Below, piece by piece: positions 35,001-44,204 of a stretch of DNA of 64,000 bases. The stretch's first letter is position 1; every line of letters starts with the position of its first letter. The stretch is from NCBI GenBank assembly GCA_037447655.1, contig JBBHKE010000278.1, positions 1-64,000 on the forward strand, read 5' to 3'. Position numbers and translations under genes: made by a program. The stretch comes from Zygnema cylindricum. Lineage: Eukaryota; Streptophyta; Zygnematophyceae; Zygnematales; Zygnemataceae. A model generated the notes under the pieces. It saw only the letters and a program-made list of their open reading frames with translations. It searched no databases and had not been told where the DNA came from.

Positions 35001-36382
35001 ACTGATGTAGAGATAAGGTTTTTGTTCAGCTCCGGAATAAACAATACATCGGAGAATGTTAATATGGATGTCTTTCCTTCAACTAACACTTTCAGATCTA
35101 CCGATCCTACAAGAGTAGTGGTGACTATCCTCCCATCCCCGTACTCTATCTCTACGGTGGGAATCTTTCTTATCTTAGTGAACAGGTGTCTATCCTTACA
35201 CATGTGCATTGAGGCACCTGAATCTATAATCCAGCCTGCTTCACCTTTCAATCCACCGTAAGCACATTTCTGCCTTCGTGGAATTTCAACCTCAGTTTTC
35301 GCCTCCAACTCCTCATCCAAAAGGAGCTCATCGTCCTCGTCCTCGGATTCCGCCTCAAGTACCTGTGTGACAAGGGCCTTTTTCTTTCCTCTCGGGGTAC
35401 CACCGGTCTGCCCCTCCTTTAACCGAAGCTCGGTTAGCTTGGTGCACTCTGCCATATAGTGCCCAGGTTTCTTACAAAAATGACATAAACCTTTGGGAGC
35501 CCTTGGTTCGAACTCGCCAACCTGTTTTTCCCGCTCCCTACCCCCATAGTTTCTGACTGGTTTCCGGGAATCCTTGTTCCTCCAATCGGTCGCTGTTGCC
35601 AAGGCTTGGCCACTCTTTCCTCCCCTTTGGATCTCAATCGTATTCTCTCGAACGAGAATCATCCCTACCACTGAGTTCCATATCCACCTTGAGTCCGGCA
35701 AGTCCTGCACACGGTTGACTATGTTCTCGAACTCATCAGGTAACTTCATCAGTAAACAGTTAACTTTTTCTTTTTCACTAAAAACTTTACCCGCACTCTC
35801 TAGCTCCATGAAGAGTGTAGCAAGCTCATTGCAAAAATCCAACATATTTCCCCCTTTGTATACATACTCCTTAACTTTCTGATCAGCCAACTGTTGTTGC
35901 TGAATCGTACCACTTCGGTACATCTCTATGAGAGCCATCCAAAGATCGGATGCCCTCTCTACCTGCAAATGAGGACATGCAAGTCCTTGAGTGAGATGGC
36001 GTAGGATGAAGTGCTTTGCCGCCATATTGTTGAAGTCCCAGGTTTCAGTATCATTCTCCTCGTTCCTCGGAATAGGTGACATGAATGCTAAACCAGTTGC
36101 TATTGGTGTGGTCGCCTCCTTCTCCTTTCCTTTGTCCACCACCTCTCCTTCCTTTGTTTCCTCCGTTGAAGGTGAATCCTCTTTCCTGGTGAATCTGCTT
36201 CCTTTAAACCCTGGAGGAATTCCAAGACTTGATGGACTCCCCAATCGTCCACTCACTATCCCCCAAAACCTTTTTTCGCATAGAGCTCCTATCATCATAC
36301 TTTCCCAGTATATGAAGCCAGTTCCATTAAATATTGGCACCCTAGAGGGTGGGCCCATAACCTGAAACTCTGAGACCTCCAT
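32024..36382 (-). CDS. Intact copia Gag-Pol polyprotein
   Basis: 1452 residues in one frame. Domains by approximate residue: Gag capsid 1-260 (starts MEVSEFQVMGPPSRVPIF; the first 20 bp lie in the LTR and the next codons in the PBS); zinc knuckle CHFCKKPGHYMAEC near 300; aspartic protease DSGASMHMCKD near 388; GAG-pre-integrase WHKRLGHV near 518; integrase with CSGCAQGK, HTDIWGP, RSDNGGEYTS and PEQNGVAERLNRT (550-680), all three catalytic acids present; RT from WELVDCPPNRKPIGCKWVFK with YVDDLLVLS near 1124; RNase H with DASYGD, STMEAEYMAS, DNQAAIAIS and VADMMTKPV (1300-1430). The order PR-INT-RT-RH is Ty1/copia. No missing catalytic residue was seen, so this element could be active; whether it is expressed is unknown. 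Confidence 0.96.
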   Translation of the reverse strand: MEVSEFQVMGPPSRVPIFNGTGFIYWESMMIGALCEKRFWGIVSGRLGSPSSLGIPPGFKGSRFTRKEDSPSTEETKEGEVVDKGKEKEATTPIATGLAFMSPIPRNEENDTETWDFNNMAAKHFILRHLTQGLACPHLQVERASDLWMALIEMYRSGTIQQQQLADQKVKEYVYKGGNMLDFCNELATLFMELESAGKVFSEKEKVNCLLMKLPDEFENIVNRVQDLPDSRWIWNSVVGMILVRENTIEIQRGGKSGQALATATDWRNKDSRKPVRNYGGREREKQVGEFEPRAPKGLCHFCKKPGHYMAECTKLTELRLKEGQTGGTPRGKKKALVTQVLEAESEDEDDELLLDEELEAKTEVEIPRRQKCAYGGLKGEAGWIIDSGASMHMCKDRHLFTKIRKIPTVEIEYGDGRIVTTTLVGSVDLKVLVEGKTSILTFSDVLFIPELNKNLISTSVLDDKGFFTSTREGVFTASFEEDVYFIAEKGSHGMFRLILSNETKKLYYAGVHDIMMWHKRLGHVNLDKLREMKKMGVVEGIQFSESDDISDCSGCAQGKAHRLPFPKTATYKGEKLLDLVHTDIWGPARVPSPGGKRFMMTITDDWSRYSRVYFLKNKSEAEDCFRQYKAWSEKLHETPIKRVRSDNGGEYTSNQFEDFLREDGVQHQKTVPENPEQNGVAERLNRTLSDSARSMLSDKKIGKRFWAEAMNYANYLKNRVLTSAIKDQTPYERWTGRKPDLSHLKVFGSQVFSLDTDRSNWKLDPKGKPGYLLGYDEDVKRYRVYDLKREDIILVKHLVVMDEGKSVDPFKYTKSVKIRFESENSDDFELPNYPGFRDDDILAGTNQTEKDSAVETPVTTLLEAEDVVEIDLESRDRGEAEFVRKNPREPSIPASDFEGGRRSSKRLQEKQVNNKVTKLSHQDEPQTYREAMTCPERNRWRTAINEEMASIMAADTWELVDCPPNRKPIGCKWVFKLKLNPDNTIERYKARLVAKGFTQKEGIDYEETFAPVVRFPSVRILLSLAAAEDMEVHQMDIKTAFLHGELEEEIFMRQPEGFVEEGEESKVCRLIKSLYGLKQAPRQWNKKLDEFLTGLGYIRISSDHSIYVFEDEEGFIFIAIYVDDLLVLSKSMEKINKLKTDLKGRFEMKDMGEAKYILGIQVERDRKRKIIRLTQKEAIGNMLEKFQMDKANSCTTPMELKKGSEGSEEEGVIVLDEELSPEEQKFMQTIPYRQVVGSLIYFMNCTRPDLAAAVGVLSRSLNAPTKKDWEAAKRVLRYLVGTRDLWLHLGGENTDITTWSDASYGDAPMRRCTSGYVLYVGDGACFWSSKQQKVIAQSTMEAEYMASCSAVKELMWVKSLLGELGHLKSGVQKIFCDNQAAIAISANPKHHFKAKHMDIRLSFVREKVENKIISLEYRPDSEMVADMMTKPVPSPKLIFCREKCGLKLKID
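36349..36362 (-). other. Primer-binding site of copia C, initiator tRNA-Met anticodon arm
   Basis: The minus strand reads GGTTATGGGCCCAC directly after the LTR. The + strand GTGGGCCCATAACC equals the anticodon-arm sequence of plant initiator tRNA-Met as I recall it (CAU in the middle). This is the half-tRNA priming arrangement described for Drosophila copia and yeast Ty5. Confidence 0.8.
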
Positions 36383-37411
36383 AAGTCCTCTGAGTGGACA
36401 GCTTCCAAGAAGCCTCTAGGATAATCCTGACCCCTTTGTGTTTAAGCAAAAATAACTGCCACCCTGGCAGACAAAAACTCTGACCAACTTCACCCCTGTG
36501 AAGACAAGACTCCCCTGAGTCGATAGCAAAAAGAATCTCTGAATTTGCTCCCCTGAGCAGTAAGTTATGGAGGGTCAAAGTTGACCTTTTGTACAGAAGC
36601 TCTCTGGGAGAGAGGGTCCTATCTTCTAATTTTTCTAAGTCCTATCTCTCTCACAGACTCTATCTACTGATGTACGGAACCAATCAGAATTGAGTTCCGT
36701 ACGCAAAAGTACAGCTGCCGGTGTACTTTATGTACGGATATTGTACGACATGGCCAAAATGTCGACACATGTCAAATCCGGATTCGGTGCCATAATCTCC
36801 GGAGTTTCCACAATCCAACGGAATTTTGCCACGCGTCATCCGATGTGGCGATGGCCACAAACCGCCGAAATTTTCCTCCGCGATCTCGGCGCTAATCCCG
36901 GCCGTCGGATTAAATTCGGCTTTAATCGTAGCCGTAATAAATACATGCGCGGTATTTGTTTCATTTACGAAACAAATGCGCGGTACTGATTTATGTCCGT
37001 ACCATAAGTCGTACATTACATATTACTGGTTCTATGTATCCCGTAATTAATTCTAGTTAAATGGTTTATCGCTTGTATACATATATAAATAATTATCAAA
37101 CTATATGCTAGGTAACACTACCGCTAGATGAATCGGTTAAGGCTACCGGCTACATTGTGTCTGCCGGCCGGTAGGTACAAGGATCAAATCCTGCCGCCGG
37201 CACATACATTTTAATTAAATATATAAACCCTAATATAAAATTCCCGTAAACCTCAGGATAGCCAAGGTAGCCATGGCTCTAGCTTCCTCTCCAATTTCTC
37301 AGTGACTGCGACAAGTTTGAGAGTTGGAGAGAGAAGTTAGAGATAGACTGCCTCGACTTCTATATTTCTTTTCAGACCTAGAAAATACTAATAAAACCAT
37401 TAGTTTCTACA
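36363..37411 (-). repeat. 5' LTR of copia C
   Basis: Equal in length to the 3' LTR. Holds the polyprotein start codon at 36382. Confidence 0.95.
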
Positions 37412-37416
37412 CAGAC

Positions 37417-38462
37417 TACCTCAAAAACAGCTGTGTTACAGACAACACAGATTACTCCATAATAAACAGAATCATCTCAAAATGTATCAATGTGCAGTAT
37501 ACCATATAAAATGTAAACTCCTAAAGTTACAGCCAAATACACCAAGGAATCTAGAAGATATAAGCTCTAGAGTTTCACAAAAACAGCTGACAACTTCACA
37601 AACTAACCACTTAGACTGCTCATTGAATCTTATTGAGATTCTGGAATACAATGAAACTTCACACACATATAGAATCTATATCAAAGAATAACTCCACAAA
37701 GTTTCACATGAAAGCACTAAATAGAGTGATCGCACGAACAGGTCAAAGGTGCAGAAAACATTTTGCCATTGCTTTGATAAACTTGACTGCGATACTCAAA
37801 ATTTTCTAAGTCCTATAAGTTATACTCAAAGAGTTCACTACTGAATGTACGGAGGCATACGAGCCGTACGGTAGCTACCATCTACTTAAAATATTGTAAG
37901 TATACCCGAATAGTTCAAGGTATGTCAAACCGAACAAATCTACCCTAATAATTAATTAGCAAAAAGACAAACCTATGTTGTACATAATATTTACACCGAC
38001 ATCTCCACAATCTTCGTACGTCAAAAACCAAGCTACCACTAATTAAATATCATTACTCACAATCTATACTAGTCATATTATTCGCAGATGCGTCAGCTGC
38101 TTTGTCCGTGCGGATCGTATCAGGGTAACCGCAGCTGCGTTGACTCGTCTGCGTCGCAGCTGCTCCGTACTGGCGGCGCATATTCATCCAAAATAACCGC
38201 AGTTGCGTTGTCCTGTTGGCGTCACAACTGCGCTGTACCTGCGGTGCCTATTTCAACATTTCGTTTATTCCACATCTGATCGCTTCGCGATCCGCCGTCC
38301 TTTTGTTAATGCTTGTACCCGCCACTCAGTGAGTCTTTTACATCACTTAAATTATATTCGTTCGTTCGCTCCCCCACTCCATGAATCCATTCGAATCTCC
38401 ACATTAAATTCCATAGCGCACGAACTGTTGCGTACGCACGAAACAAACTTTTCAAAACAACA
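37417..38462 (-). repeat. 3' LTR of element B, main part
   Basis: Continues the LTR interrupted by C and matches 41244-42292. Rich in GCAGCTGCG/GTCGCAGCTG words at about 38090-38250. Confidence 0.88.
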
Positions 38463-38783
38463 CTCCCCCGAAAATTTAGTTTCGTGCACCTATAAAAATA
38501 TGCGTCGTATGTTGCTACACTGCGCTAGTTTGACATCGCACCGCAGTATGAATAGAGTATGCAGCGTGTACTGCTCTGTTGCTACGCTGCGCTAGTTTGA
38601 CATCGCAGCTGCTGCTACGCTGTGCTAGTTCGACATCGCTGCGTAATATGAATACAGTATGTAGCGTGTACTGCTTTGCTGCTACGCTGCGCTAGTTCTA
38701 CATCGCAGTTCTAGCAGGTGCTCCTTTCACTCTTAACTTCCTCCTCATAGCCTCATCTACTGAGAACTAATTTCAATTTCAAC
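38463..38783 (-). repeat. Second PPT/U3-like block in element B with a repeated motif
   Basis: Next to the LTR lies a polypurine tract (AAATTTTCGGGGGAG on minus). About 320 bp further in there is a second polypurine/TG junction (CTAAAGCTTTAGGGGAG then TGTTG on minus, about 38779-38800) that nearly matches the 3' end of element D. Between them, TGCTGCTACGCTGCGCTAGT with GACATCGCAG recurs three to four times. It looks like a leftover U3 fragment of a D-like LTR. Confidence 0.5.
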
Positions 38784-40146
38784 ACTCCCCTAAAGCTTTA
38801 GACTGAGTAGTCCATACAGATATTTCTGCCCTAATGGAAATACAAACAAACTGAAGAATGTGGAATATTTAGAGATTAAAAATTCTCAATTAACCTCCAC
38901 TACTAATGATTCAAAAATATTAGCCAAAATAATACATCACCACTGTTTTGTTGACGTCGCCACGTCCCATTTGTCTTGCTGAAATCCACCACCTTGCAGA
39001 ATTTGTCCAGTAACAGCTCCCCGTAAGTCATAAATGTGAAATTGTCACTTTCACTAACATTATAACACCACTTCTTCCGCTGAGTTTCTTCATTCGTTGA
39101 TGCGTTGCAAAGCGAACTGCTTCCGCTAGTTCTCCACTGCCTCCGTTGCGTTCCTGCCATGTCTTCTAAACTTCCCCGTCTTGACAACTGCCTCTTTGCT
39201 GAGTTAATCTTTTAACATTCAAACACTCTTTGTCTTCCACGACTAACTTTATCATCCATTTTTTTTTTAATTTCTATGAATTTTACAGACTAACAGATTT
39301 GAATATCGTCCCGTAAAAGCTCCCCCTATGCCATAAACGTCAAATTGTCCTTTCAAAAAGAATACATCTCTCTAGTAACTCTGAATTCCACCCGTAATCG
39401 TCACTTACTCGTATGATCAGTATTTGTCAAAAATATCTATCTTCTGCCCACTTTTTTCAACCAATTGTTGTACCTTCCCCCTATCAAACACTTCCACGTC
39501 ATCTGCTGCGCTGCTATGCTGCGTCACTGCTTCGCGACGTGAACTGCTTCCGATGATTCACCCTTGCTTCCGCTAACTCCTTCGGTTTTCAAAAATACAT
39601 AAGTAACACTTTTTGTTTCTTTTCAACTAACTCAACAAGAAATAACATTAAATCTAAAATCCTACCAAAAATATCCTACTAAAAAAGAGCTAAGACATGC
39701 CTGTAATATAAGTTTATCCAAAATTAAGATTTCTCTAAATTCACGTTTTCCAGAAAATCATTTCTCCCGCTCTCTTCTCTTAATCACTTTTCGAGCATGC
39801 ATTCTTCTGCCCTGGATCCGTTGAATATTGTATCTTTTCTTTGTTTTTTTCATTATCTTTTGTCTTTTTTGAAAATTTTCATTTCTGTCACAGTTTTCTA
39901 CTCTTTTAATGTCAAAAATATTAATTTTCTGTTTTACCTCTATGTTTGTCTTCGTAGATTTGCTATTCTTATTAACTTCATTCATCTAAGAAATTTTAAT
40001 TTTGATTCTTCTTCTTTTCAGCTACACTCTTTTCCTCCTATTTTCTTTTCCTATATTTCTAACGTTAGCATTTCTATTACATTTTTCACTCCCACAAACT
40101 TCTTCTCTTGATCCAATTTTCTGAACAGTTTTTCTTTGTTCTTCTC
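38784..40146. other. Element B interior, non-coding
   Basis: AT-rich with short GCTTCCGCTA/CTGCTATGCTGCG words (about 39080-39160 and 39500-39580). No pol domain in any frame. ORFs at 39758-40111 are low-complexity. Confidence 0.55.
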
Positions 40147-41220
40147 CTAGTTCACCAATTTCCACATCCACCTTATTTCTAGTTTTGCTTCTAAGTGTCC
40201 ATCTCTTCCTTTGTCATTTTTCCTTACTTCAATAAACTCTTCCTCCTGTAACTCTTTTGTACTCACTAATCTGTCGTCGGGAAAAGGGACAGACATCAAA
40301 TCCTTTTCTGTCACCTCCTTCTCCTCATTCCGAACAACATAGAAGGTCGGTAGGTAAATAAATTTGCCAACACACTGTGTATGCCTTTTGTCCTTGGTTG
40401 AGTCTTGTCTCTCACTCACGAAAGAACTTGATTCTCTTCTTGTTGATGGTCGAACTAGGTTGTTGTCCCATCCATCTCTGAAATTCCCTGTAACACATGC
40501 ACCTTTATATGACGGACATACCTTGAAGGTATGTTCCAAATCATTACAATAAAAGCAATTTTTTTGCCGATCTCCGAACTCGCTATTCTTTTTAATTTTC
40601 TGAAACTGAGACTTAGATTCTTTTATATTCCTCTTACTTGATAAAACCTTTCTATTAGCCTCTTCATCTAGAATAGCACGTTTTGCTAGAGTTAAGCTCC
40701 AATCCCTTTTATCAATTAAATTCAGTCGATCTAAAGCACTCTTATATTCTTTAGGTATAATTCTCATTAATAATATAGCTTTTTGGGCATCTGTAAAGTT
40801 TCCTCCTGCCAAATCATTTTCTGCAAATAATACTTGTAAGTCAATACAGTGTTTCTCCATACTACCTCCTACTTACTTGAATTCAACTATTTCGATAACA
40901 TTGCTAAGCCAATGATATAAAGAAGTCTTTACATACATACATTCTAAGCACTTCTATAATTCAGATGCCTTTTTAAAACTTAAGTATGACATTACCAAAT
41001 CCTCAGTCAAGGAGTTCTAGATAACCCTTAGACACTCATGATTTTTTCTTTTCCATCTTGTTGATGTTTCGGCCAAGGTATCGTCCACCACATCCATTAG
41101 CTCCATCATCTCGAAGTAGCTCTCGAGTGCATCCTTCCAGTATTGATATTTTGATCTATCAAATATGGGTATCCATGGGTGTGGGCCCATAACCTGTTGT
41201 CCATAGCCTATTTCAGCCAT
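40147..41220 (-). pseudogene. Element B Gag, broken
   Basis: Starts at 41220 inside the LTR with MAEIGYGQQVMGPHPWIPIF, reading through the primer-binding site, and runs to a stop at 41017. After several stops the frame reopens at 40860-40147 (237 codons) with capsid-type sequence (DAQKAILLMRIIPKEYKSAL) and the zinc knuckle CFYCNDLEHTFKVC followed by PSYKGACVTGNF, clearly related to element D (CPAFIKACETGIY). A Lys/Glu-rich tail follows and the frame ends without any protease motif. Confidence 0.75.
41181..41194 (-). other. Primer-binding site of element B, anticodon-arm type
   Basis: The minus strand reads GGTTATGGGCCCAC immediately after the LTR end GGACAACA, identical to element C at all 14 positions. 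Confidence 0.8.
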
Positions 41221-42292
41221 GAAAACTCACGGAAACACCCACAGACTACCTCAAAAACAGCTGTGTTACAGACAGCACAGATTACTCCAAAATAAACAGA
41301 ATCACCTCAAAATAAACCAATGTGCAGTATACCATATAAAATGTAAACTCCCAAAGTTACAGCCAAATCCACCAAGGCATCTAGAAGATATAAGCTCCAG
41401 AGTTTCACAAAAACAGCTGACAGCTTCACAAACTAACCACTTAGACTAATCACAGAATCTTACAGAGATACTGGAATACAATGAAACTTTACAGACATAT
41501 AGACTTTATATCATAGAATAACTCCACAAAGTTTCTTATGAAAGCACTAAATAGAGTGATCGAGCCAACAGGTCAAAGATGCAGAAAACAGTTTGCCATT
41601 GCATTGATAAACTTGAATGCGATACTCAAAATATTCTAAGTCCTACAAGTTATACTCAAAGAGTTCACTACTGAATGTACGGAGGCATACGAGCCGTACG
41701 GTATCTACCATCTACTTAAAATATTGTAAGTATACCCGAATAGTTCAAGGTATGTCAGACTGAACAAATCTACACTAATAATTAATTAGCAAAAAGACAA
41801 ACCTATGTTGTACATAATATTTACACCGACATCTCCACAATCTTCGTACGTCAAAAGCCAAGCTACCACTAAGTAAATATCATTACTCACAATCTATACT
41901 AGTCATATTATTTGCAGATGCGTCTGCTGCTTTGTCCTTGCGGATCGTATCAGGGTAACCGCAGCTGCGTTGACTCTTCTGCGTCGCAGCTGCTCCGTAC
42001 CGGCGCCGCATATTCATCCAAAATAACCGCAGTTGCGTTGTCCTGTTTGCGTCACAACTGCGCTGTACCGGCGATGCCTGTTTCAATATTTCGTTTATTC
42101 CACATCGGATCGCTTCGCGATCCGCCGTCCTTTTGTCAATGCTTGTACCCGCCACTCAGTGAGTCTTTTATATCACTTAAATTATATTCATTCGTTCGCT
42201 CCCCCACTCCATGAATCCATTCAAATCTCCACGTTAAATTCCATAGCGCACGAACTGTCGCGTACGCACGAAACAAACTTTTCAAAACAACA
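41195..42292 (-). repeat. 5' LTR of element B
   Basis: Intact copy; serves as the reference for the empty C insertion site. Confidence 0.9.
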
Positions 42293-42907
42293 ATGAGGGA
42301 CACTAATAAGGAGAGCACCGCAAACGAGCCTCGGAAAGCTTGGAGAAGAAGGCAGAAGCACAATACCCTAGCGGAGACGACGTATTTCTCCTCGGAAGTG
42401 AAAGAGGGGACACGGACAAGGAGAGTGAGAAGGAGAAGGAAATTCTCGATTATCTTTTTGTACCCCCTATGGACACCCAACATCCGGACCCAACCTCCAG
42501 CTTCGCCAAGCGCCTATATTGCGATCCTTCGGAGTGGCCTGCAACATGGCGCACATGAAAATCTGGGGACCCTATCTATGTCCTCGCCAACGTACCATCT
42601 CACCCTGCCTAGAATTTCATGAGGACGAAGGACCTACGGAATAACCATAAGGGTTACGTACAATTAAACCGTCATGCCCTGCCATTTGTGGAAGTCGTTG
42701 AATAGCACTATCGGTACAGGGTGCACGTTCTCGCGTTACTCCACCATTACCACCCATGGGATGTCCGTCTGCATGACATCATCTCTCGAGCGGTGGTTAC
42801 ACCCGAGGTATGGGCACTCAAGCTGGCTCCGAAGAACACTATGTAGCGGGCCCGAGCTGCAAAGAAACACGTTTCCGTTAAATTAAGGAAAGTACCACGG
42901 TGGGAAC

Positions 42908-43845
42908 TGAAACTCTGAGACCTGCATAAGTCCTCAGAGTGGGCAGCTTCCAAGAAGCCTCAGGAATAACCCTGACCCCTTTGTGTTTCAGCAAAAATAA
43001 CTGCCACCAAAGCAGACAAAAACTCTGACCAACTTCACACTTGTGAAGACAAGACTCCCCTGAGTCGATAGCAAAAAGAATCTGTGAATTTTCTCCCCTG
43101 AGCAGTAAGTAATGGAGGGTCAAAGTTGACCTTTTGTACAGAAGCTCTCTGGGAGAGAGGGTCCTATCTTCTAATTTTTCTAAGTCCTATCTCTCTCACA
43201 GACTCTATCTACTGATGTACGGAGCCAATCAGATTTCAGTTTCGTACACAAAAGTACAGCTGCCGGTGTACTTTATGTACGGCCATTGTACGACATGGCC
43301 TAAATGTCGACACGTGGTATGTCCGATTTGGCTCCTTTAATCCTCGAAGATGCCGCGATCCAATGTCATTCCGCCACGTGTCATCCGATGTGGCGATGAC
43401 CACAAACTGTTGAAATCCTCTTCCTCGATCTCGACGTTAATTACCACTGTCCGATTAAATTCACATTTAATCGTAGCCGTAATAAATAAATGCGCGGTAT
43501 TGGTTTCTTATTCGTACCGTAATCCGTACTTTCACATTTACTGGATATATGTCTCGCGTAATCAGTTATAGTTAAATGAACTTTTCTACGTATAAATGTT
43601 TAAATAATTATCAAACCCTATAATACGTAATACTACTTCTAGATTTAACGGCTAACGCTACCGGCTACCGGGTGTCTGCCAGCCGGTAGGTACCACGATC
43701 AAATCCTGTGGCAAGCACATATCTTTTAGTAAATTAAACCCCTAACTAAAATATATTTTCCCGTAAACCTCTGAATAGCCTAGGTAGCCATGGCTCTAGC
43801 TCCTTCTCCAATTTCTTAGTGACTGCGACAAGTTTAATTTATATA
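42908..43845 (-). mobile_element. Solo LTR E of the copia C family
   Basis: Aligns with the C LTR from TGAAACTCTGAG to ACTGCGACAAGTTT, then has AATTTATATA in place of the final ~90 bp. Exact target duplication GGAAC at 42903-42907 and 43846-43850. It has no internal sequence, as left by LTR-LTR recombination; the short end suggests a later deletion or a variant LTR. Carries the tRNA-like segment at about 43635-43720. Confidence 0.85.
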
Positions 43846-44204
43846 GGAACCGGCAGAGGGGGTGGCAGAAGGGGCACAGCAAGCCGAGGAACTCGAAGCT
43901 GCCCAAACTCTAGCAGCAGAAGAACCTGCACCGGCGGTCACTCCGCCGCAAGCGAGGTACCAGCATAGGCATCGGGGGAAGGGGAGGACCGGGTTCGGGA
44001 GCGAATCATTCGGAGATTCTGGGCAGCGGCGGACCATCATATTCCGCTATTGGAGACTCGTTGTGAGCAGCTCTAAAATCAACTTGACACCCTACGGCAG
44101 GAATTCGATGAGTACCGTGAGGAGACATACGGCATGCTCTGGCAATTACAGTCTCCTTGAATAAGCAAAGTTCAGCGGGACGCTGAATCCTTACTGGGAG
44201 GCAC

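Larger units (their letters stand above)
30962..37411 (-). mobile_element. Ty1/copia element C, structurally complete
   Basis: Two LTRs of 1049 bp each (30962-32010 and 36363-37411), an exact target duplication CAGAC (30957-30961 and 37412-37416), perfect PBS, polypurine tract and one unbroken polyprotein. The other LTR of B (around 41230-41260) shows the empty site CCACAGACTACCTC. I count about 20 differences between the LTRs, so the insertion is fairly recent, the youngest of the nest. Confidence 0.95.
30908..42292 (-). mobile_element. Gag-only copia-like element B, hosting copia C
   Basis: LTRs: left 30908-30961 plus 37417-38462 (split by C, about 1100 bp in total), right 41195-42292 (1098 bp). 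Both run TGTTGTCC...AAAACAACA. Exact target duplication ATGAG at 30903-30907 and 42293-42297. The interior (38463-41194, 2.7 kb) has Gag pieces only and no pol, so movement would need enzymes supplied by another element. Confidence 0.88.
24063..44164 (+). pseudogene. Extra ORF of gypsy F after the chromodomain, in four pieces
   Basis: Removing D, B (with C) and E joins four segments: 24063-24196, 30686-30907, 42298-42907 and 43851-44164, about 1.28 kb. Frame is kept across all three junctions (D, B and E sites), which argues that it was one gene when F was whole. The N-terminus MASSSSPPPKRRRLVRVG carries a nuclear-localisation-like basic cluster, followed by acidic and Glu/Pro-rich sequence, a central part with VLANVPSHPA and YRVHVLALLHHYHPWDV, an Ala/Glu-rich helix (AEELEAAQTLAAEEPAPAV) and a coiled-coil-like tail (NQLDTLRQEFDEYREETYG). 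At least six stops and two frameshifts break it. No similarity to pol, env or a known plant gene is recognised. Its position is that of env-like or antisense extra ORFs in other gypsy elements. Confidence 0.65.

Noticed and set aside
38463-40146. Hidden pol gene in element B
   Set aside because: I looked for DSG, integrase, YVDD and RNase H motifs on the minus strand and found none.
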